Below, one piece after another: positions 17,838 through 27,557 of a stretch of 64,000 bases of DNA (its first letter is position 1; every line of letters begins with the position of its first letter). Origin of the DNA: Pseudomonas siliginis. Its GTDB lineage: Bacteria > Pseudomonadota > Gammaproteobacteria > Pseudomonadales > Pseudomonadaceae. The notes beneath the pieces are model-generated. The model had not been told where the DNA came from, ran no database searches, and saw only the letters and a program-made list of their open reading frames with translations. Made by a program: the position numbers and the translations under genes. The stretch lies in the NCBI RefSeq assembly GCF_019145195.1, contig NZ_JAHSTW010000003.1:310001-374000 (forward strand). The letters are read 5' to 3'.

Positions 17838-18010
17838 GTGAACAGAGTATCTACAGGTTTTGGCTGTTTATCCAAAATCGAGATAAATCAAAAGGCTGCA
17901 CCTTTGGGCCGAAGGCAGATATTCTGCGCTTCACACCGGTACGGGAACCCGATCAACTCCATGGCCAGCCACTGCCAGGATGAATTGCCCGACGCCAAAG
18001 GAGTGTTCGA

Positions 18011-18700
18011 ATGAGCGAAAAGAAACTGGAAACCACGGTCGATCGCGTCTACCAAGGGGTTTACGCGGCGATCAGCAAGCGTTCGTTGCGCCCGGGCATG
18101 AAGCTGGGTGAGGCCTCGCTGGCCGAGTTGTTCAATGTCAGCCGCACGTCGGTGCGTGCTGCGCTCAAGCAGTTGGAAGCCGATGGTCTGGTCACCACTG
18201 AGCCCAACAAAGGTGCATCGGTGTCGCTGCCCAGTGACGCAGAGCTGCGTTCGCTGTTCGAAACCCGGCGGCTGATCGAAATAGGCATCGTCACCGAACT
18301 GTGCCGGCGCAAAGACACCGTTGCGATGCAGGATCTGCGTGAGCACTTGTTGCTGGAGGATGCCGCCCATGCGGCCGGCGACCATGAACGGCTGATCCAT
18401 CTGCTCGGCGAATTCCACCTCAAACTTGCGCGCAGCCTGAACAATCCGGTGCTGCTCGACTGGTTCCAGAAGCTGATCTCGCGCGCTTCGCTGTATGCCG
18501 CCGCGCTCGATGACGACAGTCACCAGGCCTGCCGCGACGATGAACACCTGCGTTTGCTCGAGTACATCGAGGCCGGCAATCAGAGCGCCGCGATCGAGCT
18601 GACCTGCACGCACCTCAACGGAATCGAGAAGGCGATTCTCGACGTTGCTGCAAAAATGAAAACCGGCTATCACCCACTCAAACACTTGATTGGCGTCTGA
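18011..18700 (+). CDS. GntR family transcriptional regulator, FCD type
   Basis: A 229-residue regulator with a GntR winged helix at residues 10-75 (LRPGMKLGEASLAELFNVSRTSVRAALKQLE in outline) and an all-helical FCD effector domain at 85-215. Likely metal-ligand residues of the FCD pocket include Asp and His in EDAAHAAGDHE and FHLKLARSL. The family often controls organic-acid or amino-acid catabolism. It stands alone between the IS110 element and a hybrid kinase, so its target is not evident. The ATG has only a weak upstream purine stretch (GGAGTG). Confidence 0.9.
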   Translation: MSEKKLETTVDRVYQGVYAAISKRSLRPGMKLGEASLAELFNVSRTSVRAALKQLEADGLVTTEPNKGASVSLPSDAELRSLFETRRLIEIGIVTELCRRKDTVAMQDLREHLLLEDAAHAAGDHERLIHLLGEFHLKLARSLNNPVLLDWFQKLISRASLYAAALDDDSHQACRDDEHLRLLEYIEAGNQSAAIELTCTHLNGIEKAILDVAAKMKTGYHPLKHLIGV

Positions 18701-18835
18701 ATGGCTCTGCGTCGCTAATCGGCTATACCTGCAATGAAACCAATGCGCTTTCAGGGCCTCGAAACACACGGGCGTCGCGTCGTTGTAGCGTTGCGATAGA
18801 TCGGAAAACCGCAAAAAAGGACACTGAGTCAGGCG

Positions 18836-20947
18836 ATGCAGTTTTTATCCGAAAGCCACGGCTGTGAGGGCTGGAAAGGCGAAATGGCCGAACGCATCCG
18901 TGCGTTCGACTGGAGCCACACCGAACTGGGCGCGCTCGCCGAATGGCCGGCCAGCCTGTGTAGCACCGTGCAGCTGATGCTGGCTTCGCCGCTGCCGATG
19001 GTGATGCTCTGGGGCCACGCCGGCTACATGATCTACAACGACGCTTATTCCGAATTCGCCGGTGGCCGCCATCCCTATCTGCTTGGCGTGCCGGTAGAGC
19101 TGGGCTGGCCGGAAGTCGCCGAGTTCAACCGCCACGTCGTTGACACCTGCCTGGCCGGCGGCACCTTGTCCTATCGCAACAAAGAGTTGGTATTGCTGCG
19201 CGACGGCGTGCCCGAAGACGTCTGGATGGATTTGTATTACAGCCCGGTAGCCAACGACGAAGGCGTGCCCGGCGGCGTCATGGCGATGGTGGTCGAAACC
19301 ACCGAACTGGTGCATTCCGAGCGCCTGCGCCAGGCGGCCGAAGATGCCTATCGCGCCGACAACGAGCGCGTGCGGCTGGCGCTGAATGCCGGCGCACTGC
19401 TTGGCTCGTTTGTCTGGGACATCAAGAACAATCGCTTCTCCGCTGACGAACGTTTCGCCCGCACCTTTTCCTATCCGCCGGATCAGGACCTGAGCGATCT
19501 GCAACAAGAGATCGCCGAATCACGCATTCATCCTGACGACCACCCATGGGTCCAGGAACGGGTCGCCCATTGCGTGCGCACTGGCGAGCCGTACAACGCT
19601 GAATACCGTGTGCAGCGCGGCGATGGCCAATATCTGTGGGTGCTGGCCAGTGGTGCTTGCGAGTTCGATGAAGACGGAAGGCCGTTTCGCTTCCCCGGGG
19701 TGCTGATCGATATTCATGAGCGCAAGAATGCTGAAGAGTCGCTGCTCAAATTCACCCGCAACCTCGAACAGCGCGTGGCCGCCGAGGTGAATGCGCGGCT
19801 CGCGGCCGAGGAACAACTTCGCCAATCGCAGAAGCTCGAAGCCATCGGCGGCCTGACCGGTGGTGTTGCCCATGACTTCAACAATCTGCTGCAAGTCATC
19901 GCCGGCAACCTGCATCTGCTAGCTCGGCATGAGCCCAACAATGCCAACGTGCAGCGCCGGGTCGGGGCTTCGCTGGCGGCGGTCGAGCGCGGGGCCAAAC
20001 TGTCTTCGCAATTGCTGGCCTTTGCCCGGCGGCAACCGCTTTCACCCGCCGTGTGCAACCCCGAGCAGATTTTCGAAGGCGTTGGCGAGTTGCTGCAACG
20101 CGCCTTGGGCGAAACCATTCAGATCGACGTGCAGTTGCCGCCGCAGCCGTGGCATATCAATGTCGACCGCAACCAACTGGAAAACGCGATTCTCAATCTG
20201 GCCATCAACGCCCGCGACGCGATGAAAGGCGAGGGCGTCATCGGCCTCAGTGCCGCCAATGTCAGCCTGGACAGCGAATACTGCGCCGGCAAGGGCATAG
20301 CGGCCGGTGAGTATGTTCGCGTGGCGGTCACCGACACCGGCGTGGGTATTGCCCCACAAATGCTGGAACAGGTTTTCGAACCGTTCTTCACCACCAAGGC
20401 CGACGGCCAGGGCACCGGGCTCGGTTTGAGCATGGTCTTCGGCTTCGTCAAACAGAGTGGCGGTCACGTCGAGATCGACAGCAAGCTCGGCGAAGGCACG
20501 CGGGTGCAGTTGTATTTCCCGCGCAGTCTGCGCCCGGTTCGCGAAGAGACCGCCAGTGTCGGCGAACGCAAGAGCGGCGGCCACGAAACCATTCTGGTGG
20601 TGGAGGACAACGACGCGGTGCGCGCTTCGGCGGTGGAGTTGCTGCGCGAGGAAGGCTATCGGGTGATGACCGCGTGCAATGGCGACGTGGCCATGCAGAT
20701 GTTGCTGGAAGGCATCGAGATCGATCTGATCTTCACCGACGTGGTCATGCCCGGCCTGATCAAGAGTTCGGATCTGGCCGCGTGGGCCAAGGTGCAGACG
20801 CCGCCGGTGCCGGTGCTGTTCACCTCCGGTCATACCCGCGACATCATTTCCCGCGACCACCAGCTCAGCCCCGATACGCATCTGCTCGGCAAACCGTACA
20901 GCCCGCAAGCGTTACTGCAGATGATTTGCGAGGTGCTCGGCACTTGA
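18836..20947 (+). CDS. PAS-containing hybrid histidine kinase with receiver domain
   Basis: A 703-residue cytoplasmic kinase with no transmembrane segment. An N-terminal PAS-like sensor (residues 15-155, WGHAGYMIYNDAYSEFAG) is followed by a second PAS/PAC (about 180-300), HisKA with phospho-acceptor His in GGVAHDFNNLL near 345, HATPase_c (GVGIAPQMLEQVFEPFFTTK, then GTGLGLSMVFGF), and a receiver with Asp near 634 (IFTDVVMPG). There is no DNA-binding output, so it probably signals through phosphotransfer. The downstream UvrA-like gene starts 39 bases after its stop, suggesting co-transcription. Confidence 0.92.
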   Translation: MQFLSESHGCEGWKGEMAERIRAFDWSHTELGALAEWPASLCSTVQLMLASPLPMVMLWGHAGYMIYNDAYSEFAGGRHPYLLGVPVELGWPEVAEFNRHVVDTCLAGGTLSYRNKELVLLRDGVPEDVWMDLYYSPVANDEGVPGGVMAMVVETTELVHSERLRQAAEDAYRADNERVRLALNAGALLGSFVWDIKNNRFSADERFARTFSYPPDQDLSDLQQEIAESRIHPDDHPWVQERVAHCVRTGEPYNAEYRVQRGDGQYLWVLASGACEFDEDGRPFRFPGVLIDIHERKNAEESLLKFTRNLEQRVAAEVNARLAAEEQLRQSQKLEAIGGLTGGVAHDFNNLLQVIAGNLHLLARHEPNNANVQRRVGASLAAVERGAKLSSQLLAFARRQPLSPAVCNPEQIFEGVGELLQRALGETIQIDVQLPPQPWHINVDRNQLENAILNLAINARDAMKGEGVIGLSAANVSLDSEYCAGKGIAAGEYVRVAVTDTGVGIAPQMLEQVFEPFFTTKADGQGTGLGLSMVFGFVKQSGGHVEIDSKLGEGTRVQLYFPRSLRPVREETASVGERKSGGHETILVVEDNDAVRASAVELLREEGYRVMTACNGDVAMQMLLEGIEIDLIFTDVVMPGLIKSSDLAAWAKVQTPPVPVLFTSGHTRDIISRDHQLSPDTHLLGKPYSPQALLQMICEVLGT

Positions 20948-20985
20948 TGCCGAGCGCTGCCCAGTTTTTCAATCAAGGCAGGCCG

Positions 20986-23619
20986 ATGATTTCCAAGCGC
21001 AATTCCAAAGCACCCGCCGGCATGGTTCGCGTGCGCGGCGCCCGCGAACATAACCTGAAGAACGTTGATGTCGATATTCCGCGCGATGCGCTGGTGGTGT
21101 TCACCGGCGTCTCCGGTTCGGGCAAGTCGTCGCTGGCGTTTTCCACGCTGTATGCCGAGGCCCAGCGGCGGTATTTCGAATCGGTGGCGCCGTACGCGCG
21201 GCGGCTGATCGATCAGGTCGGCGTGCCGGATGTCGATTCCATCGAAGGACTGCCGCCCGCCGTCGCTTTGCAACAGCAGCGCGGCACGCCGAGCGCGCGT
21301 TCGTCGGTGGGCAGCGTGACGACGTTGTCGAGCCTGATCCGCATGCTCTATTCCCGCGCCGGCAGTTATCCGCCGGGGCAGCCGATGTTGTATGCCGAAG
21401 ACTTTTCACCGAACACACCACAGGGCGCCTGCCCGGAGTGTCACGGACTTGGCCGCGTCTATGAAGTGACCGAAGCGCTGATGGTGCCGGACCCGAACCT
21501 GACCATCCGCCAGCGCGCCGTGGCGTCCTGGCCCTTGGCGTGGCAGGGGCAGAACCTACGCGACATCCTCGTGACCATGGGCATCGATGTCGATATTCCC
21601 TGGAAGAAACTGCCGAAAAAGCAACGCGACTGGATTCTCTTCACTGAAGAGACGCCGACGGTGCCGGTGTACGCCGGGCTGACCCCGGAAGAAACCCGCG
21701 TCGCCCTCAAGCGCAAGATGGAACCGAGTTATCAGGGCACCTTCACCGGCGCGCGGCGCTACATCCTGCACACCTTCACCCACTCGCAAAGTGCGCTGAT
21801 GAAGAAGCGTGTTTCACAGTTCATGCGCGGTAGCCCGTGCCCATTGTGCGAGGGCAAACGGCTCAAGCGCGAGGCGTTGTCGGTGACCTTCGCCGGTTAC
21901 GACATTGGTGAGTTGTCGCAGATGCCGTTGCTGCAAGTGGCCGAAGTGCTGCGGCCTGTAGCAGCGGCAAATTATCTGGAACAGGCCGAGGAGAGCGGCG
22001 ACACCCTCAGCCATGCGCAAACCCGCGAGGCCCGTCAGCAGCGGGTCGCCCATGGCGCGAGCGGTCACGCCAGCGCGCCGGACGTGCGCCATACGCCGAA
22101 CCTGTCGCTGGAAAAGCGTCTGGCGGCGCAGCGCATCGCTGAGGATTTGCTGGAGCGGGTCAGCACCCTGACCGATCTCGGCCTGGGTTATCTGGCGCTG
22201 GAACGCAGTACGCCGACGTTGTCGTCGGGCGAGTTGCAGCGTTTGCGCCTGGCCACGCAATTGGGTTCGCAGCTGTTCGGGGTGATTTATGTCCTGGACG
22301 AACCGTCTGCCGGCCTGCATCCGGCGGATGGCGAGGCGCTGTTCGAGGCTTTGCAGCGGTTGAAGGCGGACGGCAACACGCTGTTTGTAGTCGAGCACGA
22401 TGTCGAAACCATGCGCCGCGCCGACTGGCTGATCGACGTCGGCCCGGCGGCGGGCGAGAAGGGCGGGCGCGTGCTGTACAGCGGTCCGCCTGCGGGACTC
22501 GCTGATGTTTCAGATTCGCAGACCCGCGCCTATCTGTTTGCCGAAAACCAACGCCCTGAGCGCGCCGCGCGCAAGCCAAGCGGATGGCTGAAGCTCGATG
22601 GCGTGACGCGCAATAACCTGAATAATCTCAGCGCCGAATTCCCCTTGGGCTGTTTCACCTCGGTGACCGGCGTATCGGGTTCTGGCAAATCGAGTCTGGT
22701 CAGTCAGGCCTTGCTGGAACTGGTCGGCGCGCAGTTGGGCCGTCCAGTGGCCGAGGCCGAGTCGGAAGAACCGAGTCTGGAAGATGACACGCCGCCGCCC
22801 AGCACTGGCCAGATCAGCGCCGGCCTGGAGTCGATCAAACGCCTGGTGCAGGTTGATCAGAAACCCATCGGACGCACGCCGCGCTCCAATCTGGCGACCT
22901 ACACCGGGCTGTTCGACAACGTGCGCAAGCTATTCGCCGCGACTCCCGAGGCGCAAGCGGCCGGTTATGACGCCGGGCAGTTTTCCTTCAACGTCGCCAA
23001 GGGCCGTTGCGCTACTTGCGAGGGTGAGGGGTTCGTCAGTGTGGAATTGCTGTTCATGCCCAGCGTGTATGCGCCGTGCCCAACTTGCCACGGAGCGCGA
23101 TATAACCCGCAGACATTGGCGATTCTCTGGCAGGGCTTGAGCATCGCCCAAGTCCTGCAACTGACAGTCGATGAAGCGGTAGCGGTGTTTGCCGAGCAGG
23201 CGGGGATTCGTCGTTCGCTGGAGGTGCTGCGCGATATCGGTCTGGGTTACTTGCGCCTCGGGCAACCGGCCACGGAGCTCTCCGGCGGTGAGGCGCAGCG
23301 GATCAAACTGGCAACCGAATTGCAGCGCAACCAGCGTGGCGCGACCTTGTATGTGCTGGATGAGCCGACCACGGGATTGCACCCGAGGGATGTCGATCGC
23401 TTGCTGGAACAACTCGATACGCTGGTAACGGCGGGGCACACGGTGATTGTGGTCGAACACGAAATGCGTGTCGTCGCGCAGAGCGACTGGGTGATCGACA
23501 TCGGCCCCGGGGCCGGCGATCAGGGCGGCAGGATCGTCGCCACCGGCACACCGCAAAAAGTTGCGGCGAGCAAGAAGAGCAAGACTGCGCCGTTTCTGGC
23601 CCGGGCTTTGAGCCGATAA
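20986..23619 (+). CDS. UvrA-like (UvrA2 class) excinuclease ATPase
   Basis: An 877-residue protein with two ABC ATPase modules: Walker [10 protein letters not shown] twice, signatures [16 protein letters not shown] and [15 protein letters not shown], and Walker [12 protein letters not shown] and [11 protein letters not shown]. Zinc-finger pairs CPECHG, CPLCEG and [14 protein letters not shown] are visible. It is shorter than canonical UvrA (about 940), which fits the UvrA2 class that lacks or shortens the UvrB-interaction insert and is linked to drug or damage tolerance. The start at 20986 has an AAGGCAGG Shine-Dalgarno; an upstream ATG at 20947 lacks one. Confidence 0.9.
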   Translation: MISKRNSKAPAGMVRVRGAREHNLKNVDVDIPRDALVVFTGVSGSGKSSLAFSTLYAEAQRRYFESVAPYARRLIDQVGVPDVDSIEGLPPAVALQQQRGTPSARSSVGSVTTLSSLIRMLYSRAGSYPPGQPMLYAEDFSPNTPQGACPECHGLGRVYEVTEALMVPDPNLTIRQRAVASWPLAWQGQNLRDILVTMGIDVDIPWKKLPKKQRDWILFTEETPTVPVYAGLTPEETRVALKRKMEPSYQGTFTGARRYILHTFTHSQSALMKKRVSQFMRGSPCPLCEGKRLKREALSVTFAGYDIGELSQMPLLQVAEVLRPVAAANYLEQAEESGDTLSHAQTREARQQRVAHGASGHASAPDVRHTPNLSLEKRLAAQRIAEDLLERVSTLTDLGLGYLALERSTPTLSSGELQRLRLATQLGSQLFGVIYVLDEPSAGLHPADGEALFEALQRLKADGNTLFVVEHDVETMRRADWLIDVGPAAGEKGGRVLYSGPPAGLADVSDSQTRAYLFAENQRPERAARKPSGWLKLDGVTRNNLNNLSAEFPLGCFTSVTGVSGSGKSSLVSQALLELVGAQLGRPVAEAESEEPSLEDDTPPPSTGQISAGLESIKRLVQVDQKPIGRTPRSNLATYTGLFDNVRKLFAATPEAQAAGYDAGQFSFNVAKGRCATCEGEGFVSVELLFMPSVYAPCPTCHGARYNPQTLAILWQGLSIAQVLQLTVDEAVAVFAEQAGIRRSLEVLRDIGLGYLRLGQPATELSGGEAQRIKLATELQRNQRGATLYVLDEPTTGLHPRDVDRLLEQLDTLVTAGHTVIVVEHEMRVVAQSDWVIDIGPGAGDQGGRIVATGTPQKVAASKKSKTAPFLARALSR

Positions 23620-23640
23620 CTGCAGCGCCTTGCTGGCCGC

Positions 23641-23736
23641 CATCGCTGGCAAGCCAGCTCCCACAGGAATTCAAGTTGTTGCCGAAAGTGTGCGCACACT
23701 GATGCCCCCTGTGGGAGCTGGCTTGCCAGCGATGGC
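23641..23736. repeat. Inverted pair of the CATCGCTGGCAAGCCAGCTC repeat type
   Basis: Two copies of a second Pseudomonas REP subtype in opposite orientation (23641-23666 and 23709-23736) lie between convergent genes. The right copy abuts the stop codon of the minus-strand hybrid kinase. No gene lies in the gap. Confidence 0.88.
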
Positions 23737-23742
23737 GCCAGT

Positions 23743-25686
23743 TCAGGCGCCATCCAGCGTGCGGCGGACCTTGTCGAGCAGTTCGCTGATCTGGAACGGT
23801 TTGACCAGCATGTCCATGCCGGTGCCAAGGAAGACCTGGCGGTTGAGCGCGGTTTCGGCGTAGCCGGTCATGAACAGGATCGGCAGCCCTTCGTGCCAGC
23901 CACGGGCAACATCCGCCAGTTCACGGCCGCTCATGCGCGGCAGGCCGACGTCGGTCAGCAGCAGGTCGATCGACGGGTCATTCTGCAAGCGCTCCAGCGC
24001 CGATTCGATATCCGCCGCTTGCGTGCAGCGATAGCCGGCATCCTCCAGCACTTCGGTGACGAACAAGCGCACCGTGGCCATGTCCTCGACGATCAGCACA
24101 TGCTCGCCACTGCCTTTCGCGTCAGGCACGGGCACAGGCGCGTCGGCCCCGGTCGGGTCGTTGGTGCCGGGCAGCATGATGGTCACTTCGGTGCCACGGC
24201 GGGCGACGCTGCGGATGTGCGCGTCACCGCCGGACTGACGGGCAAAACCGTAAATCGTCGACAGCCCGAGCCCGGTGCCCTGGCCCAAAGGCTTGGTGGT
24301 GAAGAACGGTTCGAACACCTTGTCGATCACATTGTGTTCAATGCCGGTGCCGTCGTCGCGTACCGACAGCGCCACGTACGCGCCATCGGCCAGATTCGGA
24401 TCGCCGTGGGAATAAGCGGCGTAAGTATTGACCCAGATATTGCCGCCGGAGGGCAGGGCATCGCGGGCGTTGATCACCAGGTTGAGCACGGCGCTTTCCA
24501 GCTGCACCGGGTCGACCAGCGCAATCGCCGGTTTGTTGGTCAGTTCCAGCTTGAGGGTGATGCGCTCGCCGATGGTGCGCACCAGCAATTCTTCCAGCGA
24601 GCGGACATGCTCGTTGATGTCCACCGGCCTGGTATCGAGCGGCTGCTGACGGGCAAATGCCAGCAGACGATGGGTCAGCGAGGCCGCGCTCATCGCTGAG
24701 TTCAGCGCTGCTTCGGTGTAGAACTGCACCTTGTCCAGACGCTCATCGGCCACGCGTTTCTGGATCAGTTCCAGACTGGTGATGATCCCGGTCAGCAGGT
24801 TGTTGAAGTCGTGGGCGATACCGCCGGTGAGCTTGCCCAGTGCATCCATTTTCTGCACTTGCAGCAATTGCGCTTCGGCGTGCACGCGCTCGGCGACTTC
24901 CTTGGCCAGCTGCGTGGTGGTGTCATCCAGCCGCGCCAGATGCGAGCGCTCGCGGTGGCGGTGTTCGGTGACATCCTCGACGAACACCAGGCTGAGCTCA
25001 GGCGTGCGATACGGCGAAATCTGCCATTGCGTCTCGCGAATCTCGCCCTGCACGCGCATGTTCAGCGTGCCTTTCCAGCGCTCGCCGTCGACCAGACGCA
25101 GACGCAGTTCATCGAGGATCGAGCATTGATCTTCGGCGAAGCATTCACGCAGCGCCTGCGGATCGCGGTTATCGACGATCAGCTGGGCAAAGGCGCGATT
25201 GCATTCATGCACTTTCAGATTGGCATCGAGCACCGCGATCGGCGCCGAGACGTTAGCGAAGATCTCGCGGAAACGCGCCTCGCTTTCGCGCAGGGCATTT
25301 TCCGTGTCGCGCACCCGCAGCAGGGTACGCAGCGTCGCCAAGAGCACATCCGGGTCGACCGGGTGAATCAGATAGGCATCGGCGCCCGCGTTGAGGCCGG
25401 TGATGATGTCGCCGGTCTGGATCGACGCCGCTGACACATGGATCACCGGCAGCAGCGCAGTGCGCGGGTCGGCGCGCAACAGGCGGACGATGTCGAAACC
25501 GCTCATGTCCGGCAGGTTGACGTCGAGGATCAACGCATCGAGGGCTTCGCTCTCGATCAGGGCCAGGCCGTCGCTGCCGGTGCCGGCTTCGAGCACCGTG
25601 TAGCCATGGCGCTCCAGGCGTCGGCGCAGGGCGTAACGGGTGGCGACGTTGTCATCGACGATCAACAGGCGGATGTCACGATTCAT
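23743..25686 (-). CDS. Hybrid histidine kinase with N- and C-terminal receiver domains
   Basis: A 647-residue protein. The first receiver is residues 5-120 (Asp55 in LILDVNLPDMSG), a PAS domain spans about 140-255, HisKA has His in GGIAHDFNNLL near 295, HATPase_c carries DDGTGIEHNVIDKVFEPFFTTK, and a second receiver spans 530-645 with Asp in LLLTDVGLPRMSG. The start is the ATG overlapping the end of the preceding kinase gene by 11 bases; a longer frame adds 13 unsupported residues. As the last gene of the Rsb-like operon it is a plausible output for stressosome signals. It has no membrane segment. Confidence 0.9.
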   Translation of the reverse strand: MNRDIRLLIVDDNVATRYALRRRLERHGYTVLEAGTGSDGLALIESEALDALILDVNLPDMSGFDIVRLLRADPRTALLPVIHVSAASIQTGDIITGLNAGADAYLIHPVDPDVLLATLRTLLRVRDTENALRESEARFREIFANVSAPIAVLDANLKVHECNRAFAQLIVDNRDPQALRECFAEDQCSILDELRLRLVDGERWKGTLNMRVQGEIRETQWQISPYRTPELSLVFVEDVTEHRHRERSHLARLDDTTTQLAKEVAERVHAEAQLLQVQKMDALGKLTGGIAHDFNNLLTGIITSLELIQKRVADERLDKVQFYTEAALNSAMSAASLTHRLLAFARQQPLDTRPVDINEHVRSLEELLVRTIGERITLKLELTNKPAIALVDPVQLESAVLNLVINARDALPSGGNIWVNTYAAYSHGDPNLADGAYVALSVRDDGTGIEHNVIDKVFEPFFTTKPLGQGTGLGLSTIYGFARQSGGDAHIRSVARRGTEVTIMLPGTNDPTGADAPVPVPDAKGSGEHVLIVEDMATVRLFVTEVLEDAGYRCTQAADIESALERLQNDPSIDLLLTDVGLPRMSGRELADVARGWHEGLPILFMTGYAETALNRQVFLGTGMDMLVKPFQISELLDKVRRTLDGA

Positions 25687-26551
25687 CGACGTTCTCCAGA
25701 GCGATCGCCAGCGGGATGATGACAAAGAACGTCGAGCCGACGCCCGGCGTACTGTCTACCCCGACTTCGCCGCCCAGCAGCGCGGCGAAACGCTTGCACA
25801 GGGACAGACCCAGGCCAGTGCCGCGCAGGCGTTTCTGCAGCGGTGAATCGACCTGTGAAAAGTCTTCGAACAGCGTGTCATGCAGTTCGGCCGCGATGCC
25901 GATGCCGGTGTCGCTGACGGCAAAGCGCACTTTGTCTTCACCTTCCAGTCGCGCCGATACCCGCACTTCGCCACGGGTGGTGAATTTCAGTGAGTTGGAA
26001 ATGAAGTTGCGCAGGATCTGCCCGAGTTTCTTGTCATCGGTATACAGGCGCGGCAGGCCCAGCGGTTCTTCGAAGATCAGATCCACCGCCGAAGCATCGA
26101 CGATTGGCCGGAACATCCCGCGCAGGGCCGAAAACAGGTCGAACATGTCGAACCAGGCTGGCGAGATGCTGATTCGCCCGGCTTCGATCTTCGCCAGATC
26201 GAGCAGGTCATCAACCATGTCGCTGAGCTCGCGGGCAGCAGTGCTGACGAAGGCTACCTGCTTGTGCTGTTCAGGGCTGAGCGGGCCGTCCAGTTCGTCA
26301 GCGAGCAGACTGTTAATGCTCAGAATCGAACCCAGCGGTGTACGGAATTCATGGCTCATGTACGACAGGAAACGGCTCTTGAGATCCGATGCCTGACGCA
26401 GTTCTTCGGCCTGATTGTCGAGCTCGGCGTACAGCGCCAGAACACCCTGGTTGGTTTCATCGAGTTCTTCGCGCAGGGCAGTGGTTTCGCGCTGCAACTG
26501 AGCGATGAGCGCCGCCTGTTCAGCAGGGCTCAGGGTTGTCGATTCAGCCAT
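25676..26551 (-). CDS. Cytoplasmic sensor histidine kinase with coiled-coil N terminus
   Basis: A 291-residue kinase. Residues 5-60 form a predicted coiled coil (ALIAQLQRETTALREELDE). HisKA has phospho-acceptor His in SYMSHEFRTPLGSIL, and HATPase_c has the N box NFISNSLKFT, G1 DTGIGI and G2 GTGLGLSLCKRF. There is no sensory domain of its own, so input probably comes from partner proteins. The start at 26551 follows a GAGGCC site and overlaps the phosphatase gene by 8 bases. It lies between the Rsb genes and the hybrid kinase. Confidence 0.9.
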   Translation of the reverse strand: MAESTTLSPAEQAALIAQLQRETTALREELDETNQGVLALYAELDNQAEELRQASDLKSRFLSYMSHEFRTPLGSILSINSLLADELDGPLSPEQHKQVAFVSTAARELSDMVDDLLDLAKIEAGRISISPAWFDMFDLFSALRGMFRPIVDASAVDLIFEEPLGLPRLYTDDKKLGQILRNFISNSLKFTTRGEVRVSARLEGEDKVRFAVSDTGIGIAAELHDTLFEDFSQVDSPLQKRLRGTGLGLSLCKRFAALLGGEVGVDSTPGVGSTFFVIIPLAIALENVDES

Positions 26552-27557
26552 GTGTGGCCTCCAGATCAACGACCAGCACCGTCACGTCATCGCGACCACG
26601 ACAGAAGTCGCGGTGCAGGACGCTGGCTATCACGGACGGATGGCGATGCACCAGTCCGGGGTAGTCTTTGAGATTCCAACGGGACTGTAAGCCGTCGCTG
26701 TACATGATCAATAAATGTCCGTTCACGTGAGCATAGTCAAAGGGTTTGGCTTTACGGTACTGGCCGCCAACGATACCGGGATGCGAGGCCAGCCCGCGTG
26801 ACTTTGCCGGGTCCAGCAAGCTGGCGCCAATGTTACCGACACCGGCGAACGTCAGGCCGTCGCGCTGGCTGTCAAACTGGGCGAACGCCACGGCGCCACC
26901 GCGGGTGCCGAGCATTTCCTGATGCAGGTCTTCCATCAATACCACAGGATCGGCAAACGGTGCCCGGGCGAATGCCCGGGCACCGGCCAGGCCGGCACGT
27001 TCGGCGTCTTCGCCATGACCGAGGCCATCGACCACCAGCGCGCTGATCCGCGAACCTTCATACGCCAGATGCCAGACATCGCCGCAGGCTGGGTCGGCAT
27101 GCAGCGAATGCTGGCTGACCCCGAAGCGGATATCCGCCTGACGATCGTTGCGCGGAAAAATTCGCGCCAGCAACACCGCGCCACGGTGGTCGGCGTAGAC
27201 ATCGAACACATTGGTCTGCCGCGATACGGCGCCGAGGCCGATGCCCTGCGTACCGCCAGTGGAAAAGCCATCCGCCAGACAGGCATCCAGGTCAAAGCCC
27301 TGCGCCCGATCCACGGTCTGCATTTCGATGCCGAAGCCGTTATCCGGCCGAGCCAGTACACGCAGGTGAAATTCACCACGCTGGGCATGCTTGAGCACGT
27401 TGCTCGCCAGTTCGGTCGCGACCAGCGCCACGCGGCCGGCATCGTTTTCGTCGAAGCCATGCTGCTCGGCGAGTTTCTGCGCGGTGCGCCGGGCGTGGCC
27501 GATCTGGCTGCTGTCCTCGATCGGCAGAACCTGGGTCAACGACCCGGTGATATTCAT
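26544..27557 (-). CDS. HATPase anti-sigma-type kinase domain fused to SpoIIE/RsbX-like phosphatase
   Basis: About 337 residues. Residues 10-135 are an HATPase_c_2 domain of the RsbW/RsbT class (ELASNVLKHAQ, GTQGIGLGAVSRQ). Residues 145-335 are a PP2C/SpoIIE-type phosphatase resembling RsbX (VVDGLGHGEDAE, MYSDGLQSRW, GRDDVTVLVVD). In the stressosome pathway RsbX dephosphorylates RsbR and RsbS to reset the signal. An alternative ATG lies two codons upstream at 27563; the start used makes an ATGA overlap with rsbT, as elsewhere in the operon. Confidence 0.88.
   Translation of the reverse strand: MNITGSLTQVLPIEDSSQIGHARRTAQKLAEQHGFDENDAGRVALVATELASNVLKHAQRGEFHLRVLARPDNGFGIEMQTVDRAQGFDLDACLADGFSTGGTQGIGLGAVSRQTNVFDVYADHRGAVLLARIFPRNDRQADIRFGVSQHSLHADPACGDVWHLAYEGSRISALVVDGLGHGEDAERAGLAGARAFARAPFADPVVLMEDLHQEMLGTRGGAVAFAQFDSQRDGLTFAGVGNIGASLLDPAKSRGLASHPGIVGGQYRKAKPFDYAHVNGHLLIMYSDGLQSRWNLKDYPGLVHRHPSVIASVLHRDFCRGRDDVTVLVVDLEATHG

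Larger units (their letters stand above)
16571..17850 (+). mobile_element. IS110-family insertion sequence inserted in a REP element
   Basis: The element is 1280 bp between two copies of the core dinucleotide CT (16569-16570 and 17851-17852). Joining the flanks GCTCGCTC + CT + ACAGG regenerates a normal Pseudomonas REP edge, which fixes both ends without terminal inverted repeats or a longer target duplication. It holds about 270 bases of 5' noncoding sequence, one transposase gene and 15 bases after it. Size, core and REP targeting closely parallel E. coli IS621. The element looks intact. Its GC is visibly lower than the neighbours'. Confidence 0.93.

Noticed and set aside
17853..18010. A possible small gene between the IS110 right end and the FCD regulator
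   Set aside because: The 60-residue frame at 17832 starts inside the IS and lacks a ribosome site; the stretch looks like flanking REP edge plus promoter region.
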